Source: Xanthobacteraceae bacterium
Lineage (GTDB): Bacteria; Pseudomonadota; Alphaproteobacteria; Rhizobiales; Xanthobacteraceae
Direction of reading: 5' to 3'
Assembly: GCA_019745775.1 (NCBI GenBank)
Contig: JAIESR010000001.1
Span: forward strand, 1 to 64,000
Length of the DNA stretch: 64,000 bases
How positions within the stretch are numbered: position 1 is the first letter of the stretch; each line of letters starts with the position of its first letter. The translations under genes and the position numbers were made by a program. Of the stretch, positions 1 through 7,350 are shown one piece after another. Under the pieces are notes generated by a model. That model was not told where the DNA came from. It saw nothing but the letters and a program-made list of their open reading frames with translations, and searched no databases.

Positions 1-317
1 CTCGGTTGCGCGGCTGCGGGCGGCGTCTGCTTCGGCCGCGCCACCGGCTTCGGCCGCGGACGCTTGGGTGCCGCCTCGGATTTCGGCGGCGTCGTTTCGC
101 GCGGTGCGCCGACCACGCTGTCGGGCGTGATCACTTTTGGCGTCTCTTTCGGTACCGGTGCGCTGGGCACGGGGGCGGCATTGGGGATGGAGCCCGGCGG
201 GATCGGTGGCGCTTCGCGCTGGGCATAGGCGATCGTGGATGCCGCGAGCGTGGCCGCGCCAAGCGCGATGCCGGTCGCGGCCGCCTTCAGCAGCGCATGA
301 TGCCGCGCGCGGATCAT
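1..317 (-). CDS. Exported proline-rich protein, N-terminal part only
   Basis: The reading frame starts at ATG 317 and runs off the left edge of the window, giving about 105 residues. Its start overlaps the thiE stop codon by ATGA, so the two are translationally coupled. The N-terminus is a plausible Sec signal peptide: basic MIRARHH, an Ala/Gly/Leu-rich core, and an AYA-Q type cleavage site near residue 33. The mature part seen is very rich in Pro, Ala and Lys and looks like a disordered linker before a domain outside the window. In related rhizobia a TPR/Sel1-repeat protein is, as far as I recall, often found next to thiE. That identity is inference; the visible part contains no diagnostic domain. 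Confidence 0.7.
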   Translation of the reverse strand, partial: MIRARHHALLKAAATGIALGAATLAASTIAYAQREAPPIPPGSIPNAAPVPSAPVPKETPKVITPDSVVGAPRETTPPKSEAAPKRPRPKPVARPKQTPPAAAQP

Positions 318-964
318 TCGACGGCCTCCGGCAGCGAGAGACGAAACGCCGCGTCCTTGAGCGCGGCCGCGAGCCCGCGCGGATCGTCGAACACATAGGG
401 ACCCACCGCGACGAAATCGGCACCCGCCGCCGCGAGCGGCGCGATCTCGTCCAGCGTCGCCGCGAAGCCGACGCACGGAATCTCGAACACCTCGGCCCAC
501 CATTCCACGCGCTCGACGATGGCGTCGAAGGAGGGGCGGTGGCCGGCCGCGTCCGGCTCGCCGAACATCACGTAGTCGGCGCCGGACTCGGCCGCGAGCA
601 TCGCGTCGTGGCGCGTCGCGAGGCCGCCGCAGCCCGCGATCCGCTCCGGCTTGAGCGAGCCCACCGCGGCAACGAATTCGTCGATATGGGCGAGATGCGC
701 GCCGTCGGCGCCCGCGCGCGCGACCAGGTCGGGGCGTCCTTCGAGGACGAGGGCCGCGCCGGCGCTCTGCACGGCGGGAGCGAGCGCCTTGAGCCCATTG
801 AGCAGCGCCCGCTCGTCGTCGTCGGTCACGGGCAGCAGCACGGCGGCCACCTCGGTGGCGCCGAGCGCCGGGGCCAGCACTTCCGCCAGCCGCGCCAGGT
901 CGCCGGTCGGCGGAGCGACGAGATAGAGGCGCGGCGGCTCGGGTGGTTGGGACTTGCTCGCCAT
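314..964 (-). CDS. thiE: Thiamine phosphate synthase (ThiE-like)
   Basis: This 216-residue protein has the TIM-barrel layout of thiamine phosphate synthase, which joins HMP pyrophosphate and HET-phosphate to make thiamine phosphate in the cytoplasm. Visible signatures are LYLVAPP at the start of the barrel, GADGAHLAHID in the middle (compare GADGVHLGQ in classic ThiE), GADYVMFGE, and AAGADFVAVG near the C-terminus. The HLGQ-type motif is altered to HLAH and some phosphate-binding residues are not obvious, so this is a divergent ThiE of the kind found beside fba in Bradyrhizobium relatives. It lies downstream of the fba/pgk/gap/tkt genes in the same orientation, but far from fba and separated by other genes. 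Catalytic activity is inferred. Confidence 0.75.
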   Translation of the reverse strand: MASKSQPPEPPRLYLVAPPTGDLARLAEVLAPALGATEVAAVLLPVTDDDERALLNGLKALAPAVQSAGAALVLEGRPDLVARAGADGAHLAHIDEFVAAVGSLKPERIAGCGGLATRHDAMLAAESGADYVMFGEPDAAGHRPSFDAIVERVEWWAEVFEIPCVGFAATLDEIAPLAAAGADFVAVGPYVFDDPRGLAAALKDAAFRLSLPEAVE

Positions 965-1085
965 GGCGTGTCGATTGCCCCCGCAATCGGGCGGTTTGGG
1001 GGCGTTTGTAAAGGAGCAACCCTACGAGAGGGTAAAGGCGGGGGACTGCTGCCTGGGCCAGCCCAGGGGGGCAAACCCCGAGGCC

Positions 1086-1164
1086 GTCATTGCGTGCGAA
1101 GCGAAGCAATCCAGAAAGTGGCCGGGAACTGGATTGCTTCGTCGCTTCGCTCCTCGCAATGACG
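1086..1164. repeat. Palindromic intergenic repeat, family A copy 1
   Basis: The arms GTCATTGCG...GAAGCAATCCAG and CTGGATTGCTTC...CGCAATGAC form a long imperfect inverted repeat between thiE and the receptor gene. The same sequence returns at 9681-9726 and 63844-63923. It occupies most of the 231-base gap between the two genes; nothing else is seen there. Confidence 0.85.
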
Positions 1165-1195
1165 GACAAACCGATGAAGCGACCCCTTCTTTGGC

Positions 1196-2188
1196 CTAAA
1201 TCGTCCCCGCCAGCCCCAGGCTCTTCACCAGCCCGCCCCACTTGTCGATCTCGGACTTGATGTAGGCTTGCGTCTCCGCGATCGGCGGCGGCGGGTAGGG
1301 GATGAGGCCGAGGCTCGACATGCGGGTCTGGAGCTCCGGCGTGGCGATGATGCGCGACATCTCCGCGTGCAGCTTGTCGACGATGTCCTTCGGCGTTCCC
1401 GCGCGTGCAAACAGCATGTGCCAGGACACCGCCTCGAAATCGGGGATGCCGGAGGCCTCGGCAAATGGCGGCACGTCGGGCAGCGTGCCGAGCCGCGTGG
1501 TCGAGGTGACCGCGAGCGCGCGCAGCTTCCCGCCGCGGATCAGCTCCAGCGACGCGGCCGCTTCCGCAAACGTGAGCTGCACATGGCCGGCGGCGACGTC
1601 CTGGATCGCCTGCGGGCTGATCTTGTAGGGCACGTGCGTCATCTGCACGCCGAAGCGCTGGTTGATGTACTCGCCGGAGAGATGCGGCGCGCCGCCGATC
1701 GAGGTCGAGCTGAACGCGACCTTGCCGGGATTCGCTTTCGCGTAGGCGATGAGGTCGGGCACCGACTTGATCGGCAGGTCCGGGTTGACCACCAGCACGA
1801 ACGGCGACTTGAGATAATGCGAGAGCGGCACGAAGTCGGTGTTCGGATCGTAGGGCGGCTTCTTGAACATGGTGGGACGGATCGCCATCGCCGAGCTGGT
1901 CGCGGCGAGCAGCGTGTAGCCGTCGGCCGGCGCCTTGAGCGCGCCGTCGACCGCGGCGAGGCCGGCATTGCCGGGACGGTTCTCGATGATGACCGGGCGG
2001 CCGAGCGTTTGCGACAGCTTGTCGGCATAGCTGCGCACGACGATGTCCATGCCGGTGCCGGCGGCGAGCGCGACCACGATGGTGATCGGGCGCGACGGGT
2101 AGGGCTGCGCCTGCGCGGGCGTGAACGGCGCGGACGCCGCGCATGCCAGCAGCGCCGTCATGGCCAGCCTCGCGGGTGTCCGGATCAT
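1196..2188 (-). CDS. Tripartite tricarboxylate transporter (Bug family) substrate-binding protein
   Basis: This 330-residue periplasmic receptor starts at ATG 2188, which is preceded by a GGGGAGAA ribosome site; an upstream in-frame extension lacks a signal peptide at its start. Residues 1-28 are a Sec signal peptide ending PAQAQ. The mature protein opens with YPSRPITIVV, followed by AAGTGMDIVVR, and later has IIENRPGNAGL, all typical of TctC/Bug proteins that capture carboxylates for TctAB permeases. No tctA or tctB is nearby, so it is an orphan receptor, as is common in this family. The ligand cannot be predicted from sequence. Confidence 0.92.
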   Translation of the reverse strand: MIRTPARLAMTALLACAASAPFTPAQAQPYPSRPITIVVALAAGTGMDIVVRSYADKLSQTLGRPVIIENRPGNAGLAAVDGALKAPADGYTLLAATSSAMAIRPTMFKKPPYDPNTDFVPLSHYLKSPFVLVVNPDLPIKSVPDLIAYAKANPGKVAFSSTSIGGAPHLSGEYINQRFGVQMTHVPYKISPQAIQDVAAGHVQLTFAEAAASLELIRGGKLRALAVTSTTRLGTLPDVPPFAEASGIPDFEAVSWHMLFARAGTPKDIVDKLHAEMSRIIATPELQTRMSSLGLIPYPPPPIAETQAYIKSEIDKWGGLVKSLGLAGTI

Positions 2189-2276
2189 GCGCTTTCTCCC
2201 CTCGGCCGTTGCCGCCGCTTTTGATAGTTGGTGCCTGTCACTATACCGGCCGGGCCACAACGCGCCATGCGGCGCC

Positions 2277-2291
2277 TTTACATAACTTTAC
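2277..2291 (-). promoter_or_regulatory. Candidate CpxR-type direct-repeat box
   Basis: The minus strand reads GTAAA-GTTAT-GTAAA, an exact match to the GTAAA-N5-GTAAA recognition pattern of E. coli CpxR, with the 10-bp periodicity expected for an OmpR-family dimer. It lies about 85 bases before the Spy/CpxP-like gene and next to an OmpR-family regulator and kinase. Function is inferred from position and match. Confidence 0.5.
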
Positions 2292-2376
2292 GTGGCGGAG
2301 ACGCCGCCGAAACAGCGCGCCCTCATGTTGCAGTCATCGGGCCGAGCCGCCCGGATGCCATTGAAGGAGCCGCCCC

Positions 2377-2988
2377 ATGACAACGCCCCACTCGTCAACG
2401 CCCCACGCGTCAACGCCCCATTCGCCAAACCACAATCCGACCGTTGAAATCCTGCCGCCCGAGCGGCCCCGCCGTCTGCGCCGCGCGCTGTTCGTGACCG
2501 CGATCGCGGCCGCCGCCGGCCTGACCGGCGCGTTCGCCAACAGCGCCTTCAGCCAGGGTTTCGGCCCCGGCTTCGGCCCGCCATGGCGCGCCGGTTCGTC
2601 CTGGAGCCAGCCGTTCGATCCCGCCGCCGTCGAGGACCGCGCCGACCGGATGGTGCGCCACCTGTCGATCGAGGTCGACGCGACGCCGGAGCAGCAGGAG
2701 CGCCTGCGCGGCATCGTCCGCTCGGCGGTGCGCGATCTCATGCCGCTGTGTGAAAGGGCGATGAATTCGCGCCAGCGCGCTCGTGAATTGCTGACGCAGA
2801 CCACCATCGACCGCTCAGCGATCGAAGCGCTGCGCGCCGAACAGATGGCGCTTGCCGATCAGGCCACCCGCCGCTTCACCCAGGCGCTGGGCGACGCCGC
2901 CAGCGTGCTGAACCCGGAGCAGCGGAGGAAGCTCGCCGAACGCATGGACCGCTTCCGCACGTTCCACCGCGGCTGGCATCGCGGCTAG
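2377..2988 (+). CDS. Spy/CpxP-like LTXXQ-family periplasmic protein
   Basis: This 203-residue protein starts at ATG 2377 after a GAAGGAG ribosome site. After a short cytoplasmic tail comes one hydrophobic segment (about residues 37-60), which is an anchor or uncleaved signal. The rest is helical and hydrophilic, with TPEQQERLRGIV (about residue 103) and NPEQRRKLAERM (about residue 180), the two degenerate LTxxQ motifs of Spy/CpxP/ZraP proteins. It precedes an OmpR-family regulator and kinase, matching the layout in which such a protein senses or dampens envelope stress. Gly, Phe and Pro are frequent after the membrane segment. The far N-terminus carries a threefold Thr-Pro-His repeat. The role as chaperone or signal modulator is inferred. 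Confidence 0.8.
   Translation: MTTPHSSTPHASTPHSPNHNPTVEILPPERPRRLRRALFVTAIAAAAGLTGAFANSAFSQGFGPGFGPPWRAGSSWSQPFDPAAVEDRADRMVRHLSIEVDATPEQQERLRGIVRSAVRDLMPLCERAMNSRQRARELLTQTTIDRSAIEALRAEQMALADQATRRFTQALGDAASVLNPEQRRKLAERMDRFRTFHRGWHRG
2381..2425 (+). repeat. Three 15-bp tandem repeats inside the Spy-like gene
   Basis: Three near-identical 15-bp units (CAACGCCCCACTCGT and variants) lie directly behind the start codon and encode a Thr-Pro-His-Ser type repeat. Because 15 is a multiple of three, copy-number change would keep the frame. Confidence 0.85.
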
Positions 2989-3031
2989 AGCGTGATGAGT
3001 TTAGGCCGAAGCGGTTGCCGCAACGGCAGCG

Positions 3032-3130
3032 CGCTCCCTCCCCTTGAAAAGGGGAGGGCAGGGGTGGGGATCTTGTGCGCCCCCGACGGACCCCCACCCC
3101 AACCCTCCCCCTTGCAGGGGGAGGGAGCGC
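3032..3130. repeat. Palindromic G/C-tract repeat, family C
   Basis: The arms GCGCTCCCTCCCC...GGGGTGGGG and CCCCACCCC...GGGGAGGGAGCGC make a long inverted repeat between the Spy-like gene and the response regulator. A degraded relative is seen at about 54645-54712. It could form a strong hairpin in the intergenic transcript. Confidence 0.75.
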
Positions 3131-3170
3131 ACCGAGGTCGCCGCGGGCTCTGCATCCATCTTGTTGGAAC

Positions 3171-3875
3171 ATGCTCTACAATGCCGTGGTGACCGACCGC
3201 ATCCTGCTGATCGAAGATGACCCGGGCCTCGCCGAGATGGTGAAGAGCTATCTCGGCGAGGCCGGATTCCGCGTGAGCATCGCCGCCCGTGGCGAGGCCG
3301 GGATCGCGATGTCGGCGCGCGAGCCGTTCGATTCGATCATCCTCGACCTGATGCTGCCGGACATGGACGGGCTCGAGGTCTGCCGCCGCATCCGCGCGCG
3401 GGCGCCGATCCCGATCCTGATGCTGACCGCGCGCGGCGACGCCATGGACCGCATCATCGGTCTCGAGCTCGGCGCCGACGACTATCTGCCGAAGCCATTT
3501 GAGCCACGAGAACTTCTCGCGCGGCTGCGGGCGATCCTGCGGCGCGCCAAGGGCGACGACAAGAGGGACGTGCTCCGCTTCGGCCGGCTCGAGATCGACA
3601 CCGGCGCCCGCAGCGTGCGCCTCGACGGCGAGGATCGCGCGCTGACCGGCCATCAGTTCGCGCTGCTGCTGGCGCTCGCGCAGCATGCCGGGCGGGTGCT
3701 GTCGCGCGACGTGATCATGGACCTGCTCAAGAACGAGCGGCTGGAAGCCTTCGACCGCTCGATCGACGTCCACATCTCGCGCATCCGCGCCGCGATCGAG
3801 GACGACCCGAAAAACCCGAAGCGCGTCATCACCGTGCGCGGCGCCGGCTATGTCTTCGCCAAGGCGCAGGACTGA
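3171..3875 (+). CDS. OmpR-family two-component response regulator
   Basis: The protein has a receiver domain (IEDD acidic pocket, phospho-acceptor Asp in ILDLMLPDMDG at about residue 59, Lys in LPKPFEPRE) and a C-terminal winged helix (RVLSRDVIMDLL...VRGAGYVF). It starts at ATG 3171 or, more compactly, at one of the GTG codons at 3186 and 3189. An earlier in-frame ATG at 3075 lies inside the palindromic repeat and is unlikely. The kinase gene begins 7 bases after the stop. With the Spy-like protein upstream, a Cpx-type envelope-stress role is the best guess. CpxR, CusR and similar paralogues cannot be separated by eye. Confidence 0.92.
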   Translation: MLYNAVVTDRILLIEDDPGLAEMVKSYLGEAGFRVSIAARGEAGIAMSAREPFDSIILDLMLPDMDGLEVCRRIRARAPIPILMLTARGDAMDRIIGLELGADDYLPKPFEPRELLARLRAILRRAKGDDKRDVLRFGRLEIDTGARSVRLDGEDRALTGHQFALLLALAQHAGRVLSRDVIMDLLKNERLEAFDRSIDVHISRIRAAIEDDPKNPKRVITVRGAGYVFAKAQD

Positions 3876-3882
3876 TCACACG

Positions 3883-5115
3883 ATGCGCCGCCTCTATCAG
3901 AAGATCTATCTGACGATCGTCGCCAGCCTCGTGCTCGTCGTGCTGGCCGCCGGTGCGGTCTGGCGCATGGGTGCCGAGAATTCGGTGGCGGCGCAAGGCC
4001 TGGAGATGGCGGGTGAACTAGTCGCCAGCGCCTTGCCGGCCGCGACCGTGGCGCGCGAGGTGCAGCAGGTTGCGATCGACCGGCTGGCGCAGCGCCTCGG
4101 CACCGACGTCGCCCTGTTCGACCAGAACCGCGAGCCGATCGCCGCCGTCGGCCGGCTCCTGCCGCGGCCGACGCGCGGCGGCTGGACGGGCGGCGGGCTC
4201 GGTCCGGCCTGGAGCGTGCAGTTGCCGGATGGCCGCTGGTTCGTCGTGCGTGCGCCCATGCGTCATCGTGCGCCGTTCGTCGGGCTCTTGTTCCTGCTCG
4301 GCAGCATCGCGCTCGCGGTCGCGGTCGCCGCATATCCGGTGGTGCGCGGGCTGACGCGCCGGCTCGAGCGCCTGCAAACCGGGGTCGAGACGCTCGGCGC
4401 CGGCAATCTCGCCACCCGCGTGAAGGTCGAGGGTCGCGACGAGGTCGCGCGGCTCGCCGATGCCTTCAACCGCTCGGCCGCGCGCATCGAGGAGCTGGTC
4501 AATGCGCACCGCCTGCTTTTGGCGCACGCGTCGCACGAGCTTCGCACGCCGCTGTCGCGGCTGCGGCTCGCCACCGAGCTTTACGGCAAGACCGGGGAGA
4601 TGAAATACAAGGAGCAGATCGAGCGCGACATCGTCGAGCTCGATGCGCTGGTCGACGAAATCCTGCTCTCAAGCCGGCTGAGCGCGAACCCAGCCTTGCA
4701 GACGGTCGAGGACGTCGACCTGCTGGCGATCGCGGCGGAAGAGTGCGCGCGCGTCGACGGCTGCAGTTTGGACGGCACGCCGGCGCTGGTGAGGGGCGAC
4801 GCGCGACTGCTGCGCCGGCTCGTGCGCAATCTCCTGGAGAATGCGCAGAAGCACGGCAAGCCGCCGATCGCGATCGAGCTGAGGCGGGAGGGAGGCAGCT
4901 TCGTCCTCGATGTGATCGACGCCGGGCCGGGCATTCCGGAGGCCGAGCGCGAGCGCGTGTTCACGCCGTTCCATCGCCTCAACGACGACAGCGCCGGCAC
5001 CGGGCTCGGGCTCTCGCTGGTGCGCCAGATCGCGCGGCTGCATAGCGGCGACGCCGTGGTCGCGCGGCGGCCGTCGCGGCCGAGCTGCTTCCGGGTGACG
5101 CTGCCGGCGAGCTAA
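3883..5115 (+). CDS. HAMP-domain sensor histidine kinase, partner of the OmpR-family regulator
   Basis: This 410-residue inner-membrane kinase starts at ATG 3883. It has a transmembrane helix at about 8-28, a periplasmic sensor of roughly 100 residues, a second helix at about 133-153 and a HAMP linker. The H-box is HASHELRTPLSRLR with the phospho-accepting His at about 218. The N-box is LLENAQKHG, with DAGPGIPE (G1) and GTGLGLSLVRQI (G2) following. The order Spy-like gene, regulator, kinase resembles cpxP-cpxR-cpxA. The signal is unknown, and the sensor shows no recognised fold by eye. Confidence 0.93.
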   Translation: MRRLYQKIYLTIVASLVLVVLAAGAVWRMGAENSVAAQGLEMAGELVASALPAATVAREVQQVAIDRLAQRLGTDVALFDQNREPIAAVGRLLPRPTRGGWTGGGLGPAWSVQLPDGRWFVVRAPMRHRAPFVGLLFLLGSIALAVAVAAYPVVRGLTRRLERLQTGVETLGAGNLATRVKVEGRDEVARLADAFNRSAARIEELVNAHRLLLAHASHELRTPLSRLRLATELYGKTGEMKYKEQIERDIVELDALVDEILLSSRLSANPALQTVEDVDLLAIAAEECARVDGCSLDGTPALVRGDARLLRRLVRNLLENAQKHGKPPIAIELRREGGSFVLDVIDAGPGIPEAERERVFTPFHRLNDDSAGTGLGLSLVRQIARLHSGDAVVARRPSRPSCFRVTLPAS

Positions 5116-5250
5116 AGCCGTTCCCAATTGAAACGGGTCTTTCCCCGCTCATTCCCGCGCACGCGGGAATCCAGTCTTGAGCTAACCTGGGTCCCCGCTT
5201 TCGCGGGGACGAGCGGGAGAGAGCGAGTCAACTTAGCGGGGGAATGCTCT
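5116..5250. repeat. Palindromic intergenic repeat, family B copy 1
   Basis: About 135 bases with two internal hairpins (CATTCCCGCGCACGCGGGAATCC... and GTCCCCGCTTTCGCGGGGAC). It is nearly identical to 15837-15975, and related pieces lie at 43631-43702, 47718-47800 and 48373-48404. Confidence 0.9.
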
Positions 5251-5255
5251 GGATC

Positions 5256-5879
5256 TTACTGTCGCGAGGGGCTCTGTCCCGGCGACGGCGCCCGCCTTCG
5301 CCACACCCGTAGGTCGGCCATGACCTTGATGGCCGCGGCAAGGACCAGCACGCAGATGGCCGCCTTGGACATCGTCTCCATCGTCCCGTCGACCAGCATG
5401 CTGTGGACCACGCTTCCTGCGACGATGACCACCGCGAGCGACATATGAGCGATGCGCCACGTTCGCGGTCTCAATCGCCGGCGGAGCGCAGCCAGGAGCG
5501 CCACGGTGAAGATGGCCCACATGGCAACCACACCGAAGGGGGAGAACGGCGTCGGCGATACGAAGAGAAGCGCGTCAGCCATGTCCGGCGGGCTGGTGAT
5601 CCAGAGGCCCCCGACATGGATCACCACCGCCACGACCAGCGCGCCGCCGATCCAGTGATGGGCGCGCCGTCCACAATAAGCCGGCAGTCCCGGCAGGTAT
5701 CCGCCAACGAGCAAAGGCTGCACCAGCATGAGCCCGAGGGCGACGATCCCCGCGAAGCAGGCGGCTATATAGACCGGACCGCGCCATTCGAGCAGCGGGC
5801 TCGCGGCGGCGGCGGCGATCGGCACGACAATGGCGGCTGCAAGGAGGGCCCAGATCAGGGCCGCCCGGGCCAATCTCAT
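5256..5879 (-). CDS. Ferric-reductase-like transmembrane protein
   Basis: This 207-residue integral membrane protein has about six hydrophobic helices. His residues sit in the RRAHHWIGGALVVAVVIHVGG and WRIAHMSLAVVIVAGSVVHSML segments, the paired-histidine pattern of heme-b ferric-reductase-like domains (also MsrQ and cytochrome b561 relatives). It follows the Tat-exported protein by 19 bases on the same strand, so they are likely one operon. Electron transfer across the membrane to a periplasmic partner is plausible but inferred. There is no flavin or NAD-binding domain, so it is the membrane domain alone. Confidence 0.75.
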   Translation of the reverse strand: MRLARAALIWALLAAAIVVPIAAAAASPLLEWRGPVYIAACFAGIVALGLMLVQPLLVGGYLPGLPAYCGRRAHHWIGGALVVAVVIHVGGLWITSPPDMADALLFVSPTPFSPFGVVAMWAIFTVALLAALRRRLRPRTWRIAHMSLAVVIVAGSVVHSMLVDGTMETMSKAAICVLVLAAAIKVMADLRVWRRRAPSPGQSPSRQ

Positions 5880-5898
5880 TCCGGTGTTCCCGACACGC

Positions 5899-6387
5899 TC
5901 AGGCCGGCTGAAGGACGAAGTGCGCTTCCAGGCTCTTGTCCTTTGCGCTGCGCATCACCGGACGGAGAAAGACGGTTCTGAATTCACCGCTGTCATAGGC
6001 GAGGTGCCCATGCGGTTGGCCGAAGACGGGAATGATCTGCGGCATCTCGAGACGGAAATTGCCGTCCTTGTCGGTGAGCGTGGCTCCATGACTCTGCGGC
6101 TCGTGCTCCTGCCCTTCGACCGTGTGCGCCCAGATCTGGATGCGCTGCCCGGCAAGCGGCGCCCCGTCGCCTGCGCGGCGTACGGTGCCACTCATCCAGA
6201 AGCCACCCTTGCCGATCCGATCCACGATCGCCGCGCCCTTGCGGTAGTTGTTGGCCCCACCCGCCATCGTTCGGGTCGGTGCGAAGCCCTGCGCGTAGGC
6301 GGGCAGCAGCAGCCCGGAAACCCCGGTTGCCAGGACGGAGCCGCCGGCGACGAGGACGCTGCGGCGGTTGATCAGGACGGTGGTCAT
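5899..6387 (-). CDS. Tat-exported protein with an intradiol-dioxygenase-like beta-sandwich
   Basis: This 162-residue protein has a twin-arginine signal (NRRSVLVAGGSVL) ending at AYAQ, so it is likely exported folded. The rest resembles the beta-sandwich of intradiol ring-cleavage dioxygenases and related carbohydrate-binding folds: SGTVRRAGDGAPLAGQRIQIW, then ATLTDKDGNFRLEMP. Only some of the Tyr/His iron ligands of catechol dioxygenases are visible (HGHLAYDSGEF), so catalysis is uncertain. Its operon partner is a heme-type membrane protein. A periplasmic redox or metal-binding pair is one possibility. Confidence 0.6.
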   Translation of the reverse strand: MTTVLINRRSVLVAGGSVLATGVSGLLLPAYAQGFAPTRTMAGGANNYRKGAAIVDRIGKGGFWMSGTVRRAGDGAPLAGQRIQIWAHTVEGQEHEPQSHGATLTDKDGNFRLEMPQIIPVFGQPHGHLAYDSGEFRTVFLRPVMRSAKDKSLEAHFVLQPA

Positions 6388-6719
6388 GTCGATGACTCCT
6401 GGCGAGTGCGCGGTCGCTCACCCGATAGGACGGCAACAGGCGCGGCACACTCTGAATCTAGCGCGCTTGCGCCCAATTTCCCAGTTGAGCGAGGCGAAGA
6501 ACGCAGTAGGTCGCAATAACAGTTTGGTGAATGGGTGTGCCGGTACTCTCCGGGCTCGGGTGCGGCCAGATCGCGCGGCAACGCTGACGCGTCGCAACCG
6601 CGTATGGTTGGGGTAAGGGGCGGTCGCTTCTAGACTAGGCCTGCGGCCGCCCTCTTTTCAACATCGTATGGTAGGAGTCCTGGAGGCGCACACGCGCCAT
6701 CCGGAGCGAGTACCGAGCC
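6388..6719. other. Intergenic region, divergent promoters expected
   Basis: This 332-base gap separates divergently transcribed genes (Tat protein on minus, COQ7 on plus), so it should carry promoters for both. No clear sigma-70 hexamer pair, tRNA, repeat or conserved ORF was recognised. A GGAGCGAG stretch just before ATG 6720 is the likely ribosome site. Confidence 0.5.
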
Positions 6720-7325
6720 ATGGCCATCGCGGTCACCAGGGAAAATGCACTCCCGTCACGCGAGGCGTTGACCGTCGCGCGCATCGTCAAGGTCAATCAT
6801 GCCGGCGAGTTCGGCGCCATCCGCATCTACTCCGCGCAGATCGCCGTTTCGCAATGGCTATGGCCCGATGTCGTCCCAACCTTGGTCGAGATGCTGGACC
6901 ACGAGAAACGGCATTGCGCGGCATTCCGCGGCGCGATGCACGACCGCCATGCGCGTCCCTGCCGGATCATGCAGCTTTGGAGTTGGGGCGGCTGGCTGCT
7001 GGGTTTTGTCACTGCGCTGAGCGGACCACGAGGCATCTGGACATGCACCGCGGCCGTCGAGGCAGCGGTGCATCGTCACCTCGACGACCAGCTCCACTTC
7101 CTCAGGACTCGGGATGCGGAACTCTACGGGATCATTCACGAGATACAGGATGAGGAGCTAACCCACCTCAGCCATGCCGAGGCGCAGATCGCCAATCCGA
7201 GCGCGGCGCAGCGGCTGCTACGCGGGTTCATCTCCGACATCACCGATGTGGTGATCTGGCTGTCGACCTGGGGCGACTCGAGGCGTATGGCGCGCGAACT
7301 GCGCCTTGCACGCGAGCAGACATAA
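6720..7325 (+). CDS. Demethoxyubiquinone hydroxylase family protein (COQ7-like)
   Basis: This 201-residue protein has the diiron-carboxylate pattern of COQ7: VNHAGEFGAIRIY, DHEKRHCAAF, AAVEAAVHRHLDDQLHFL and HEIQDEELTHLSHAE provide the expected Glu/His ligands in pairs. COQ7 hydroxylates demethoxyubiquinone at C6 in ubiquinone synthesis, associated with the membrane through amphipathic helices. The C-terminal helix IIWLS-type segment (about 175-185) fits. No other ubiquinone gene is nearby. Bacteria may use UbiF/UbiM flavoproteins or Coq7 here, so this could be the main C6 hydroxylase of the genome. Confidence 0.88.
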   Translation: MAIAVTRENALPSREALTVARIVKVNHAGEFGAIRIYSAQIAVSQWLWPDVVPTLVEMLDHEKRHCAAFRGAMHDRHARPCRIMQLWSWGGWLLGFVTALSGPRGIWTCTAAVEAAVHRHLDDQLHFLRTRDAELYGIIHEIQDEELTHLSHAEAQIANPSAAQRLLRGFISDITDVVIWLSTWGDSRRMARELRLAREQT

Positions 7326-7350
7326 GGCGGCGTGCTACGCCGCCTTCTTC
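7326..7350. terminator. Hairpin between convergent COQ7-like and fba genes
   Basis: A perfect GC stem, GGCGGCGT and ACGCCGCC with a 3-base loop, begins right behind the COQ7-like stop and is followed by TTCTTCT. The fba stop codon lies inside it. It probably serves as the terminator for the plus-strand gene; the minus-strand T-tract is weak. Confidence 0.45.

Noticed and set aside
6-1162. Long plus-strand reading frames over thiE
   Set aside because: They are Arg-rich shadows of the minus-strand thiE and the cut-off exported protein gene, with codon patterns expected from antisense of GC-rich genes.
1086-1164. CRISPR-like repeat
   Set aside because: Copies are single, far apart and palindromic, without regular spacers. 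No CRISPR array or cas gene is seen in the window.
3075-3170. N-terminal extension of the response regulator
   Set aside because: It reads through the family C palindrome; the conserved receiver starts after 3171.
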